From the NCBI GenBank assembly GCA_963732225.1, contig CAVSYR010000002.1, positions 248,001-312,000 on the forward strand: DNA of 64,000 nucleotides, in the 5' to 3' direction. Shown here one piece after another: positions 41,884-49,251 of this stretch (positions within the stretch are counted from its first letter, which is position 1; each line of letters opens with the position of its first letter). The notes below the pieces were generated by a model, which was not told the DNA's origin, ran no database searches, and worked only from the letters and a program-made list of their open reading frames with translations. The translations under genes and the position numbers were made by a program. The DNA comes from VRUE01 sp963732225 (GTDB taxonomy: Bacteria; Actinomycetota; Thermoleophilia; Solirubrobacterales; 70-9).

Positions 41884-43778
41884 GCGAGCGCCTCGACCGC
41901 GGCGCGCTCCTCGGCGAGGATCCGTGCGGCGACGCCGGCGACCTTGCGGTCGCCGGCGCGCCGGGCGAGCCGCTCGAGCAGCTCGTAGGCCGCGATCTCG
42001 AGGTGCTCGAAAGCGGAGACGAAGCCGACCAGCTTTGCCGTCGTCTCGGGTTGGGCGGCGAAGAAGGCGCCAACCTGCATGCCGGTCAGCCGCAACACAG
42101 CGTCCCTCGCCTTGGCTGGTTTCGCCCCGCGCGCTTCGATTCGTTCCTGCATCATCGCCGCGTGCTCTTCACTCTCGCGTAGGTGGGTGGCGAAGAAGCG
42201 CTTCAGGTTCTCGTCCTCGACCACCCGCGGTCCCATTTCGAGCAGCTGCAGCCCCTGTTTCTCGATCGCGTGTGCGTTCGTCATGCAGCGGTCGAGCTGG
42301 GCGGCGAGGTCGATCTCGCCGCCGCCGTTGAGCGAGGCATCGACGACCAGGTCAAACGAGTCCTCGAGCCGGTCGGCCATCCGCCGCGCCTCCTCGCCGA
42401 TCTGGCTGGCCATCGCCGCGGTCGCGCCATCGCCCGCTTCCTCGGCCGTCTTCTTCAGCAGCTCGTAGGCCGCGATCTCCATGTGCTCGTAAGAGAAGGC
42501 GTGGGCGACCAGCTCGGCGGGGGTGTCGGGCTCGCTGGCGGCGAAGACCGCCATGCCGATCCCGCCGGCTCGCGCGGCGGCACCGTCGATGACGCCGGCG
42601 CCGTGGCCCCGCAGCCGCTCGCGCGCTTCGGTCTCGCTGGCATGCGCCGCGAAGATCGCCGCGAGCCGCTCGTCGCCGGCGATCAGCGGCGCCCGCCGCA
42701 TCTGGGTCAGCGCCTGCCGCCCGATCGCCTGCACGGCGGTGAGTTGCTGGACCAGCTTCGCCTCTCGCGGCTCCATCTCGGCCTGGCTTGCCTCGACCTC
42801 GGCTGGCCACTCGCCGAGATGCATGACCGGGCTGCCGGCCGGGGCGGCTGTGCCGTTGGTGGTGCGCAGTCCCGCGAAGAGGTCGGACAGCGCCTCGATC
42901 GCGGTCACCCGCGGTTCCCAGTCCAGCTCGCGCGCGGCTCGCTGCGAGGAGACCAGCGGCAGCTCCATCGCCATGTCGAGCCAGTCGGGCGGGGTCGGTT
43001 GCAGGCGCAGGCGCCAGCTCAGATCCGCCAGGCGGCGGGCCAGTGAGAAGGAAAGCGGGAAGGTCCCCAGGTTGAGCGCTGCCGCCAGGTCGTCGCTGCT
43101 GAGCAGTGGCCCGGCGGCGAGGTTGAAGGCGCCGCTGACATCGCGGACCGTGGCGAGGGCGTAGGCGCGGGCGAGGTCCGATGTGTGGATCGTCTGAAAG
43201 CAGAGGCCGGCCATTCGCGGGATCGCCGGGACGAGGCCGCTGCGCAGCAGGAAGTCGGGGATGAAGGGCCCGGCCAGGAGTCGGCAGAGCTCGACTGCGG
43301 CGTCGCCCCTGCAGGTCAGCGCCGGTCGCAGGCGGACCACCTGGGTGTCCGGGGCGACGCTTTCGAATTCATCGAGACGCCCCTCGATCGCCGCCTTGTA
43401 GCGCGCATGCACGGAGGTTTCCGCGCCGCCGAGCGGCCAGTCCTCGTCGATCAAACGATCCTTGGGTGCCGATGAGTATGCGGCGACCGAGGACGAGTAG
43501 ACCAGCTTCGGCACCTCGGCCGCGGCGACCGCCTCGAACACCCGGCGGCTGCCATCGACGTTGAGCCGCTTCAGCTTCTCCGAGTCATGCGTGGGCTGAA
43601 CCGCCCAGGCGAGGTGGACCACCGCATCGGCGCCGCGGAAGCTCGACTCGAGGTCGGAAGCGGCGATGCCAGCCGTTCCCGCCAAGCCGACGATCTGACT
43701 CACCTCATCGCGCGCGGCCAGCGCTTCGGTGACGCTTCGCCCGACGTTGCCCGTAGCCCCGGTCACCACCACCTTCAT
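41862..43778 (-). CDS. NAD-dependent epimerase (SDR) fused to two DUF892 ferritin-like domains, 638 aa
   Basis: Residues 1-310 form an extended SDR: VVVTGATGNVGRSVTEAL (cofactor motif), VVHLAWAVQP, LVYSSSVAAYS and the YKAAIEGRL Tyr-x-x-x-Lys-like segment (YKAAIE). After a linker near residue 320 come two DUF892 (YciE/YciF-like) four-helix domains at about 335-475 and 485-630, each with a repeat such as EHMEIAAYELLKKTAEEAGD or EHLEIAAYELLERLARRAGD. DUF892 proteins are linked to stress responses. Fusion with an SDR is unusual. No frameshift or internal start signal suggests separate genes. Function of the fusion is unknown. Confidence 0.85.
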   Translation of the reverse strand: MKVVVTGATGNVGRSVTEALAARDEVSQIVGLAGTAGIAASDLESSFRGADAVVHLAWAVQPTHDSEKLKRLNVDGSRRVFEAVAAAEVPKLVYSSSVAAYSSAPKDRLIDEDWPLGGAETSVHARYKAAIEGRLDEFESVAPDTQVVRLRPALTCRGDAAVELCRLLAGPFIPDFLLRSGLVPAIPRMAGLCFQTIHTSDLARAYALATVRDVSGAFNLAAGPLLSSDDLAAALNLGTFPLSFSLARRLADLSWRLRLQPTPPDWLDMAMELPLVSSQRAARELDWEPRVTAIEALSDLFAGLRTTNGTAAPAGSPVMHLGEWPAEVEASQAEMEPREAKLVQQLTAVQAIGRQALTQMRRAPLIAGDERLAAIFAAHASETEARERLRGHGAGVIDGAAARAGGIGMAVFAASEPDTPAELVAHAFSYEHMEIAAYELLKKTAEEAGDGATAAMASQIGEEARRMADRLEDSFDLVVDASLNGGGEIDLAAQLDRCMTNAHAIEKQGLQLLEMGPRVVEDENLKRFFATHLRESEEHAAMMQERIEARGAKPAKARDAVLRLTGMQVGAFFAAQPETTAKLVGFVSAFEHLEIAAYELLERLARRAGDRKVAGVAARILAEERAAVEALAQAAAGS

Positions 43779-43924
43779 CGACGGGCGCTATCTCTGCATT
43801 TGTTGTTATCCATGCTTTCCCGGTGCCCCGCTCCGAAGCTGGCTAAACGTTCAGCCTTCTTCGATGAGTGCGCTTAATACGGTACGGCAAAAGTTTTCTA
43901 ACCGGGGGAAGACCTGGGTCGGGC

Positions 43925-43951
43925 GGTTTTTCCTTCCGAGTAGGCGGGTAT
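43925..43951 (+). promoter_or_regulatory. SigF/SigB-like stress promoter
   Basis: GGTTT (43925-43929), 16 bases, then GGGTAT (43946-43951) matches the GGTTT-N15-17-GGGTA pattern of actinobacterial SigF (SigB-like) promoters. The expected transcript start near 43958-43960 lies just before ATG 43962, which decides the start of the downstream small gene and suggests a leaderless mRNA. Confidence 0.6.
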
Positions 43952-43961
43952 GAAGCACCGC

Positions 43962-44186
43962 ATGGTCGATACCAAGTCGGTTCCCCGGGCCGGCGAGCGC
44001 TGGCTAAGCTGCCCGCCCTACATGCTGATCGCCCACGTGCTGGAGGTCGTGCAAGGCGGCGGGCTGCCGCTGGTCAGCTACGAGCTGCAAGACGACGACG
44101 GCCTCGTCATCGAGCGGGTCGACCGCGCCGTCCTCGACGACGGCTGGTGGCAGGCCTTCCAGCCGATGCGCCAGTACTTCGGCTAG
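43962..44186 (+). CDS. Small protein of unknown function, 74 aa
   Basis: The sequence SVPRAGERWLSCPPYMLIAH and the end DDGWWQAFQPMRQYFG are not from a family I can name. It looks like a compact beta-rich domain. ATG 43962 is favoured over the in-frame ATG at 43950 because the stress-type -10 element (43946-43951) overlaps the latter. The gene precedes a PP2C phosphatase, and expression under a stress sigma factor is inferred. The 171-nt gap upstream of the promoter region and epimerase gene shows nothing else recognisable. Confidence 0.65.
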   Translation: MVDTKSVPRAGERWLSCPPYMLIAHVLEVVQGGGLPLVSYELQDDDGLVIERVDRAVLDDGWWQAFQPMRQYFG

Positions 44187-44239
44187 GTCCGCAGGCGTTG
44201 TTTCGCCTGGCGTTAGGCCTCCTATAGGGTCGGCGGCCA

Positions 44240-45271
44240 GTGCAGCGGAACGCCTCGAATAGTGCTCGCGTTGCCGCTACCTGCCTCGCGGCCCTGCTGG
44301 TCTTCCTCGTCTGGCTCTTCGCGCCCGGGCCCTCCAACGTTGGCATCGGATTCTTTTATGCGATCCCGATCGGCATGGCGGCATGGTGGCTTGGCCGCCG
44401 CGCCGCGGCGATCGCCGTGCTCGGCTGCGGAGTTCTCTACTGCACCGGTGCGCTGCTCCAACCGGTGCACGAATTCGGCTTTGCCCTCGCCGTGCGCATG
44501 CTCGCCTTTGCTGCTGTCGCCGTGCTGGTCGCGCTGCTGCGCGATCGCCAGCTCGTCCTCGAGCACTCGGCCGAGGAACTGGAAGCGATCCGCGCGGCGC
44601 TGACCCCGGCGGCTCTGCCGCAGCTGCCCCGCGTCGACTCGGCGGCCGCCTTCGTCGCCTCCGAGTACGGTGTCTCCGGCGACTTCTACCTGCTCACCAA
44701 CGGCCGCGACGGCTCGGCGATAGCGATCGTCGGCGACGTGGTCGGCCACGGTCCAGAGGCCGCTCAGTTGGCGACGTTTGTTCGTGCCCGCTTTGCTGCC
44801 TACGCCGCCGGCACCACCGATCCGGCCGAGCTGCTCGCGCTGGCCAACGGTGCCCTGTTCGAGCGGCCGGACTCCGAGCGGGAGCTGGTCAGCGCGGTTT
44901 GCCTGCGCCTGCAGGGCACTCAGCTCTCCTGGGCGATTGCGGGCCATCCACCACCACTGCGCTTGCCGGGCCTCGAGGAGCTGGCCCTCGAAGGCTCGAC
45001 TTATCTGCTCGGCGCCGAGGCCGAGCTGGCCCTGCGCAACCGCGAGATCTCGCTGGCGAGCGGCGAAGGCGTCGTCGTCTACACCGACGGCGCTACCGAT
45101 GTGCGGCGCGAGGGCCGCCTACTCGGCCTCGATGGCCTGACGCGCTTGCTCGCGCCGATGACGAAGCTGCCGGCGACCGAGATCGTCAATCAGGTCGAGC
45201 GAGCGATTCTGGACTGGGCTGAGAAACCGATTCGCGACGACCTCTGCCTGCTCGTTCTGAAGCCACGGTAA
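44240..45271 (+). CDS. Membrane-anchored PP2C (SpoIIE-type) phosphatase, 343 aa
   Basis: The first ~105 residues hold about three to four hydrophobic segments (TCLAALLVFLVWLFAPG, VGIGFFYAIPIGMAAWWLG, MLAFAAVAVLVALLR). A short coiled linker leads to a PP2C domain: YGVSGDFYLLTNGRDGS, AIVGDVVGHGPEAAQLA, WAIAGHPPPLRLPG, GVVVYTDGATDVRREG and IRDDLCLLVL. Asp residues in SGDFY, GDVVGHG and TDGATD fit the metal site. It probably dephosphorylates an anti-anti-sigma factor in response to a membrane signal. GTG start. Near the RsbW-like gene at 45546. Confidence 0.88.
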   Translation: MQRNASNSARVAATCLAALLVFLVWLFAPGPSNVGIGFFYAIPIGMAAWWLGRRAAAIAVLGCGVLYCTGALLQPVHEFGFALAVRMLAFAAVAVLVALLRDRQLVLEHSAEELEAIRAALTPAALPQLPRVDSAAAFVASEYGVSGDFYLLTNGRDGSAIAIVGDVVGHGPEAAQLATFVRARFAAYAAGTTDPAELLALANGALFERPDSERELVSAVCLRLQGTQLSWAIAGHPPPLRLPGLEELALEGSTYLLGAEAELALRNREISLASGEGVVVYTDGATDVRREGRLLGLDGLTRLLAPMTKLPATEIVNQVERAILDWAEKPIRDDLCLLVLKPR

Positions 45272-45434
45272 GCGGCACGCTGCGAAGTTTCGTTCCGGCC
45301 TCTGCAGGGAATCCGAAAGGCTTGAAGACGAGCCGCGAAGTGACCTGGTCTCGAGCGAGACAACGAGGGCAATTCTCGATCGTCACCGCGTGCACGGCGC
45401 TGTAGCTGCTCCCACACTTCTCACAACTGAACAT
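45186..45434 (-). CDS. Small zinc-ribbon protein, 82 aa
   Basis: MFSCEKCGSSYSAVHAVTIE followed by NCPRCLARD gives two CxxC knuckles, a rubredoxin/zinc-ribbon type. A strong GGAGGTAGGG site directly precedes ATG 45434, and a SigF-like promoter lies 55 nt further upstream. The last ~28 codons overlap the 3' end of the convergent phosphatase gene, so the C-terminal tail is less certain than the zinc ribbon. A regulatory or protein-binding role is likely; none is demonstrated. Confidence 0.7.
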   Translation of the reverse strand: MFSCEKCGSSYSAVHAVTIENCPRCLARDQVTSRLVFKPFGFPAEAGTKLRSVPLTVASERAGRGRRESVSQPSPESLARPD

Positions 45435-45488
45435 CCCTACCTCCAATAGACGACCCAGGACGGTCCTGGACAACCCGATGAATGTTCT

Positions 45489-45516
45489 TTACCCAATGAG
45501 ACAGAGCGTCTAAACC
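45489..45516 (-). promoter_or_regulatory. SigF/SigB-like promoter for the zinc-ribbon gene
   Basis: On the minus strand GGTTT (45516-45512) is followed after 17 bases by GGGTAA (45494-45489). The predicted start near 45482 leaves a leader of about 48 nt with a strong ribosome site before ATG 45434. It is one of three such sites in 43.9-46.8 kb. Confidence 0.6.
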
Positions 45517-45545
45517 CGAGCCCGACGTAAGCCGAAGAGACAACA

Positions 45546-46487
45546 ATGGCGCGAGGAGAAGTCAACGTTGAGATGGGCTCGGGTTTCCAGCACGAGGCGT
45601 TGATCTACGAGGATTCGGGGCAGTTCCTGGCTGCCGCCGTCCCCTTTCTCGCCGCCGCCCTCGCCGCCGGCGAACCCGCTCTGGTGGCGGTGCGGCAGGC
45701 CAACGCCGAGTTGCTCAGGGCTGAGCTTGGGGCCGACGCGGAGGGAGTGGGTTTCGTCGCGATCGAGGAAGTCGGGCGTAACCCGGCGCGGATTGTTTCC
45801 TTTTGGCGCGATTTCCTCGCCGGGGGGGCCGGTCGCCCCGCCCGGGGGATAAGCGAACCGGTTTGGCCCGGCCGCGAGGCCGCCGAGATCGACGAGTGCC
45901 AGCGCCACGAGCACCTGCTCAACCTCGCTTTCCCGCCCGCCGCCCGCCCGGCGCTGCTCTGCTCCTATGACAGCTCGGCCCTTCCAGACGAGGTGCTCGC
46001 CGCGGTCTTCCGCTCGCACCGGGCGGTGCTGCGCGACGGCTCGCGCGAGACGAGCGGCAGCTACCGGGACGAGTGCGATTGCTATCGCGGCGAGCTCCCT
46101 CGCCATCCGCCGGATGCCGTGACTTTGCCCTATGACCGCGCCCGGCTCGCGGCAGTGAGGAAGCGGGTGAAGGAAGCGGCCGAGCAGGTGGGCATAGGGC
46201 CGCGGCGAGCGGCCGATCTGGTTGCCGCGGCCAGCGAGCTCGCCGCCAACAGCGTTGTCCACGGTGGCGGTACCGGCACGATGTATGTATGGCGCGAGGG
46301 CGGGCACCTGCTGATCGATTTCGAGGATCGAGGCACGATCGAAGAGCCGCTCGCCGGTCGCCTGCACCCCGCGATCGACCAACACGGTGGCCGCGGACTC
46401 TGGCTGGCCAATCAGCTCTGCGACCTGGTCCAGATCCGCTCCGGTGCGCTCGGCACGACCGTGCGCGTACAGGCCGCCGTCGCCTAG
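45546..46487 (+). CDS. MEDS-domain sensor with RsbW-like HATPase domain, 313 aa
   Basis: Residues about 15-165 match MEDS (DcmR-like sensory) domains: FQHEALIYEDSGQFLAAAVP, EPALVAVRQANAELLRAEL and the late YDSSALPDEVLAAVFRSHRA. Residues about 190-313 form a histidine-kinase-like ATPase of the anti-sigma type: N-box DLVAAASELAANSVVHGGG and G-box QHGGRGLWLANQLCD. This architecture (RsbA-like) sequesters a sigma factor or its anti-anti-sigma partner. Nearby PP2C phosphatases and SigF-like promoters support a local partner-switching module, although no sigma or STAS gene is in the window. Confidence 0.88.
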   Translation: MARGEVNVEMGSGFQHEALIYEDSGQFLAAAVPFLAAALAAGEPALVAVRQANAELLRAELGADAEGVGFVAIEEVGRNPARIVSFWRDFLAGGAGRPARGISEPVWPGREAAEIDECQRHEHLLNLAFPPAARPALLCSYDSSALPDEVLAAVFRSHRAVLRDGSRETSGSYRDECDCYRGELPRHPPDAVTLPYDRARLAAVRKRVKEAAEQVGIGPRRAADLVAAASELAANSVVHGGGTGTMYVWREGGHLLIDFEDRGTIEEPLAGRLHPAIDQHGGRGLWLANQLCDLVQIRSGALGTTVRVQAAVA

Positions 46488-46512
46488 GGCCCGGGCGCCG
46501 GCGTTTCGCTTC

Positions 46513-46785
46513 TCACTGCTCCGCCTCTTCCTCGCCGGGCCAGCGCCCCGTCATCGAGGCGAAGCCGACGCGAGCGCCGCGGTCGACCATGCCTTTGACC
46601 AGTCGGAAGATCGCCCCCTCGAGCAGCAGCGCTATGGCCAGCTTTGAATAGGAGACCTGGCGGGTCTCGACCTCCGGCGCCTGCTCGTCGTCGACGATCG
46701 CCCAGACTCGCTCAAAGCCCTTCTGGGCGACAAAGCCCGCGATCAGGCCGGCGAGAATTCCAATTGGGGCGAAGAGAACCTTCAC
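46513..46785 (-). CDS. DUF4235-family small membrane protein, 90 aa
   Basis: The pattern matches DUF4235: IGILAGLIAGFVAQKGFERV (first transmembrane helix and conserved segment), then KLAIALLLEGAIFRLVKGMV and RGARVGFASMTGRWPGEE. GTG 46785 lies 9 nt after the -10 of a SigF-like promoter, so the mRNA is probably leaderless. DUF4235 proteins are short actinobacterial membrane proteins with no established role; stress-dependent expression is inferred here. Confidence 0.88.
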   Translation of the reverse strand: MKVLFAPIGILAGLIAGFVAQKGFERVWAIVDDEQAPEVETRQVSYSKLAIALLLEGAIFRLVKGMVDRGARVGFASMTGRWPGEEEAEQ

Positions 46786-46794
46786 GCTGGCGAG

Positions 46795-46819
46795 CTACCC
46801 GTCGCCCTCTTTGGCAAAC
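46795..46819 (-). promoter_or_regulatory. SigF/SigB-like promoter for the DUF4235 gene
   Basis: On the minus strand GTTT (46819-46816), 15 bases, then GGGTAG (46800-46795). The GTG start of the DUF4235 gene follows 9 nt after the -10 element. The base before GTTT is C, so the -35 matches slightly less well than at the other two sites. Confidence 0.55.
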
Positions 46820-46890
46820 GGCAGGCGGTGGGCTTGCGCTAACAGACATTCGTGTTTACCATCCGCGCTCCAACGGCAGCGGGGGCGGGG

Positions 46891-47358
46891 ATGGGCGACA
46901 GGGCACGGCAACCAGACGATTTCGCGTTCGCCTTCGATTCCGCTTTCGCGGCTTTGCAGGTGCGGATCGAGTCGGCCTGCACGACGAAGAGCGGGTGGCC
47001 GGAGCAGGTGGCAGCCGGGATCAGGGCGGCCTTCGACTGGGTCGCCGCCGAGCCGACCGCGGCGCAGCTGCTGACCAACGACGCCCTCGCCGGCGGCAGC
47101 GCCGGCTTCGAGCGCTACGAGCGGATGATCACCTATGCCGCCGCCCTGCTCGAGCCCGGCCGCGTGCAGGCCACCCATGGCGAGCGCCTGCCCGAGATCA
47201 CCGAGCGGGCGATGGCGAGCGGGGTGGCGATGCTCGTCGCCCAGCGCCTCTCGCTCGGCCAGCAGGCGGAGCTGCCGGCGATCGCCGGCGAGGCGATTCA
47301 GTTCGTCCTCACGCCTTACCTCGGCGGCGCCGAGGCCCGTCGGGCCTCGCTCGGTTGA
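46891..47358 (+). CDS. TetR C-terminal-domain-like protein lacking a DNA-binding domain, 155 aa
   Basis: The sequence AFAALQVRIESACTTKSGWP, FDWVAAEPTAAQLLTNDALA, FERYERMITYAAALLEPGR and the end AIQFVLTPYLGGAEARR match the ligand-binding half of TetR regulators common in this class. The usual N-terminal helix-turn-helix (~50 residues) is absent, and no upstream frame supplies it. ATG 46891 follows a G-rich run; GTG 46852 is an alternative. It may be a decayed regulator or a stand-alone ligand-binding/dimerisation protein. Confidence 0.65.
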   Translation: MGDRARQPDDFAFAFDSAFAALQVRIESACTTKSGWPEQVAAGIRAAFDWVAAEPTAAQLLTNDALAGGSAGFERYERMITYAAALLEPGRVQATHGERLPEITERAMASGVAMLVAQRLSLGQQAELPAIAGEAIQFVLTPYLGGAEARRASLG

Positions 47359-47364
47359 TCCGAC

Positions 47365-47394
47365 TTGACATGTGACTAATTAGTCACCTATAGT
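47365..47394 (+). promoter_or_regulatory. arsR-type promoter with 16-bp perfect palindrome
   Basis: TTGACA (47365-47370) and TATAGT (47389-47394) are 18 bases apart. The spacer holds the perfect palindrome GTGACTAATTAGTCAC (47372-47387). The predicted transcript start coincides with ATG 47402, giving a leaderless message. A dimer bound here would block RNA polymerase, as expected for autorepression by the ArsR-type product. Confidence 0.78.
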
Positions 47395-47401
47395 CAGGGT
47401 T

Positions 47402-47713
47402 ATGGACGAGGTATTCAAGGCGCTTGCCGACCCCACTCGCCGCGGCCTGCTCGACGCGCTCTTCGAGCGCGACGGACAGACCCTGAGCGAGCTCGAGGGG
47501 CGGCTGCCGATGACGCGCTTCGGCGTGATGAAGCACCTGCGGGTGCTGGAGGAGGCGGGCCTGGTCAAGACCCGCAAGCGCGGCCGCGAGAAGCTGCACT
47601 TCCTCAACCCCGTCCCGATCCGGCTCGTTCACGACCGCTGGGTGAGCAAGTACGCGGAGCCCTGGACGGCGGCCCTGAGCGGCCTCAAGCACGAACTGGA
47701 GAAGGAGGAGTAA
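47402..47713 (+). CDS. ArsR-family winged-helix regulator, 103 aa
   Basis: The typical start MDEVFKALADPTRRGLLDAL is followed by QTLSELEGRLPMTRFGVMKH (recognition helix) and a wing GLVKTRKRGREKLHFLNPVP. No Cys metal ligands are seen, so this is the metal-independent subgroup that is usually paired with AHSA1/SRPBCC genes, as here. The palindrome in its own promoter is the likely operator. It is 3 nt from the next gene and cotranscribed. Confidence 0.93.
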   Translation: MDEVFKALADPTRRGLLDALFERDGQTLSELEGRLPMTRFGVMKHLRVLEEAGLVKTRKRGREKLHFLNPVPIRLVHDRWVSKYAEPWTAALSGLKHELEKEE

Positions 47714-47716
47714 ACA

Positions 47717-48190
47717 ATGGAGAAGGTTTTCGAGATCTACATCAAGACCACCCCCGAGCGGCTCTGGGAGGCAATCACCGATCCCGAGCTGCGAGCGAAG
47801 TACAACTTCGGCGTCGGGGTCGACTCAGACTGGTCGCCGGGGTCGAGCTACGAGTCCGTTCACCCGGCCGCCGGGATCAAGATCGCGGCGGGCGAGAACC
47901 TCGAGGTCGAGCCACCGCGTCGCCTGGTGCAGAGCTTCACCGCGCTCTGGAGCGAGGCCGTCGAGGGCGAAGGAACCTCGCGGGTTACCTGGGAGATCGA
48001 GCCGGTCGGTGACTCCTGCCAACTGACGGTCACCCACGATCAGCTGTCCGAGGCGGCCAACTCCGAACTGTACGGCGGCTGGCCGATGATCCTCTCCGGC
48101 CTGAAGACCCTGCTGGAGACCGGCGAGGAACTAACCACGCCGGGGTCGCTGCGCTACTCCGGCGAGGGCAGCGAGGCCTGGTCGGCGTAG
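47717..48190 (+). CDS. AHSA1-type SRPBCC domain protein, 157 aa
   Basis: The START-like fold is indicated by VFEIYIKTTPERLWEAITDP, a central RLVQSFTALW, CQLTVTHDQL and the C-terminal helix MILSGLKTLLETG. Such AHSA1-like proteins are regularly encoded behind ArsR regulators and probably bind small hydrophobic molecules. The C-terminal tail TPGSLRYSGEGSEAWSA is less conserved. The ATG is 3 nt after the arsR stop. No enzymatic residue is recognised. Confidence 0.9.
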   Translation: MEKVFEIYIKTTPERLWEAITDPELRAKYNFGVGVDSDWSPGSSYESVHPAAGIKIAAGENLEVEPPRRLVQSFTALWSEAVEGEGTSRVTWEIEPVGDSCQLTVTHDQLSEAANSELYGGWPMILSGLKTLLETGEELTTPGSLRYSGEGSEAWSA

Positions 48191-48200
48191 GTCGGCGAGT

Positions 48201-48284
48201 TCAGACGACGCCGAGGTCGACCATGCTGCGGCCGGTCTCGGCGATCGTCTGCTCGAGCGGAGGTCCGCCAGGTGAAGCTGAGAG
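48201..48284 (-). pseudogene. Possible C-terminal remnant of a short-chain dehydrogenase-like gene
   Basis: In the 98-nt gap after the AHSA1 gene, the minus strand encodes LEQTIAETGRSMVDLGVV followed by a stop; an in-frame stop closes the frame 27 codons upstream. The segment resembles the end of SDR/NmrA-type proteins (TIxxTxRSLxxLGxV). It is too short to be certain. Confidence 0.25.
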
Positions 48285-48288
48285 CTAG

Positions 48289-48861
48289 TTAGGCGAGCAG
48301 GCCGACGAGGAGCAGCAGGACGCCGGCCGATGCCATGGCGCCGCCGCAGGCCAGCAGCCAGCGCCGGCGGGCGATGATCGAGACCGAGGCAAGCACGATG
48401 CCAACCTGGAGGCCGACCTCGGCCAGCTCGTAGTCGAGGTGCTGGGTGTTGGCGTGGTCGGCTTCGTCTTCGTCGGCCTGGATCTCGGCGTTCAGGTGAG
48501 CATCGGCGGGCTTCAGCTCCTGGGCGATCCGGGTCTCATGTTGCAGCGCCTCGGCGGAGGCGCGCCGCACCTGCGCGCTGCCGGCGCTGAGGGCCTGCAG
48601 CAACCCGGCGTTGCCACTGGCGATGTCGATCTTGACCCGGTTGCTCTCCAGTCGGGCCGAGGTGTCCGCCCGGTGGGTCTCACCGGTGACGACCTCCTTC
48701 ACCGCCTCGTTGGCGAGGAAGGTCGCCAGGGCGAGGAAGGCGGCCATCACGGCAACGGCGAGCGCGGCGTTACGCCCATAGTGCGGCCCGCCGTGGCTGT
48801 CGTTAGCCGCGGCGACCCGGTGCCCCTCCTCGAACCGCTCGTATGACCGATGGGCCTCCAA
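48289..48861 (-). CDS. DUF4337-like membrane protein, 190 aa
   Basis: A transmembrane segment NAALAVAVMAAFLALATFLA near residue 30 is followed by a long soluble helical region (THRADTSARLESNRVKIDIA, then HETRIAQELKPADAHLNAEI) and two C-terminal hydrophobic helices (GLQVGIVLASVSIIA, GGAMASAGVLLLLVGLLA). This layout matches DUF4337, a family without known function. The start lies 5 nt after the GNAT gene, so the two are probably cotranscribed. Confidence 0.8.
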   Translation of the reverse strand: MEAHRSYERFEEGHRVAAANDSHGGPHYGRNAALAVAVMAAFLALATFLANEAVKEVVTGETHRADTSARLESNRVKIDIASGNAGLLQALSAGSAQVRRASAEALQHETRIAQELKPADAHLNAEIQADEDEADHANTQHLDYELAEVGLQVGIVLASVSIIARRRWLLACGGAMASAGVLLLLVGLLA

Positions 48862-48866
48862 GTTCG

Positions 48867-49181
48867 TTACAGCCCAAAGTCCCCGCGACGTCCCGCGGGC
48901 ACGAGCTCGACGTACTGGCGGTGGCGCTGGATGTAGTCGTTGACGAAGGGGCAGAACGGCAGCACCGCCAACCCGCGCTCGCGCGCCTCGTTCAGGGCGA
49001 AGGAGATCAGCTGGCTGCCGAGTCCTCGTCCCTCGAACTCTTCATAAATCTCGGTATGGACCAACTCGATCAATTCGGGGCGCAGCCGGTACTGCAGGAG
49101 TCCCGCCCGCCTGCCGTCGACGCGAACGACATAGCGCTGGCTATCAGCGTCGTCGGTGATTGCGATCTGCACGGCGCTCAT
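48867..49181 (-). CDS. GNAT-like N-acetyltransferase (YjdJ/COG2388 type), 104 aa
   Basis: The short acetyl-CoA-binding family pattern is present: YVVRVDGRRAGLLQYRL, ELIHTEI-like ELVHTEIYEEFEGRGLGSQL (acetyl-CoA loop, RGLGSQL) and the terminal CPFVNDYIQRHRQYVELV. ATG 49181 gives the usual ~100 residues; longer in-frame starts add an unrelated stretch. These small acetyltransferases have unknown acceptors. It heads a two-gene unit with the DUF4337 gene and diverges from the gene at 49252. Confidence 0.88.
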   Translation of the reverse strand: MSAVQIAITDDADSQRYVVRVDGRRAGLLQYRLRPELIELVHTEIYEEFEGRGLGSQLISFALNEARERGLAVLPFCPFVNDYIQRHRQYVELVPAGRRGDFGL

Positions 49182-49251
49182 ATTGGCTGAATTCTCAGTT
49201 TCGGCAGCCTTAGGTCTTGTTGCGTCGAAGCGGGATGCCGAGGATCGGCCG

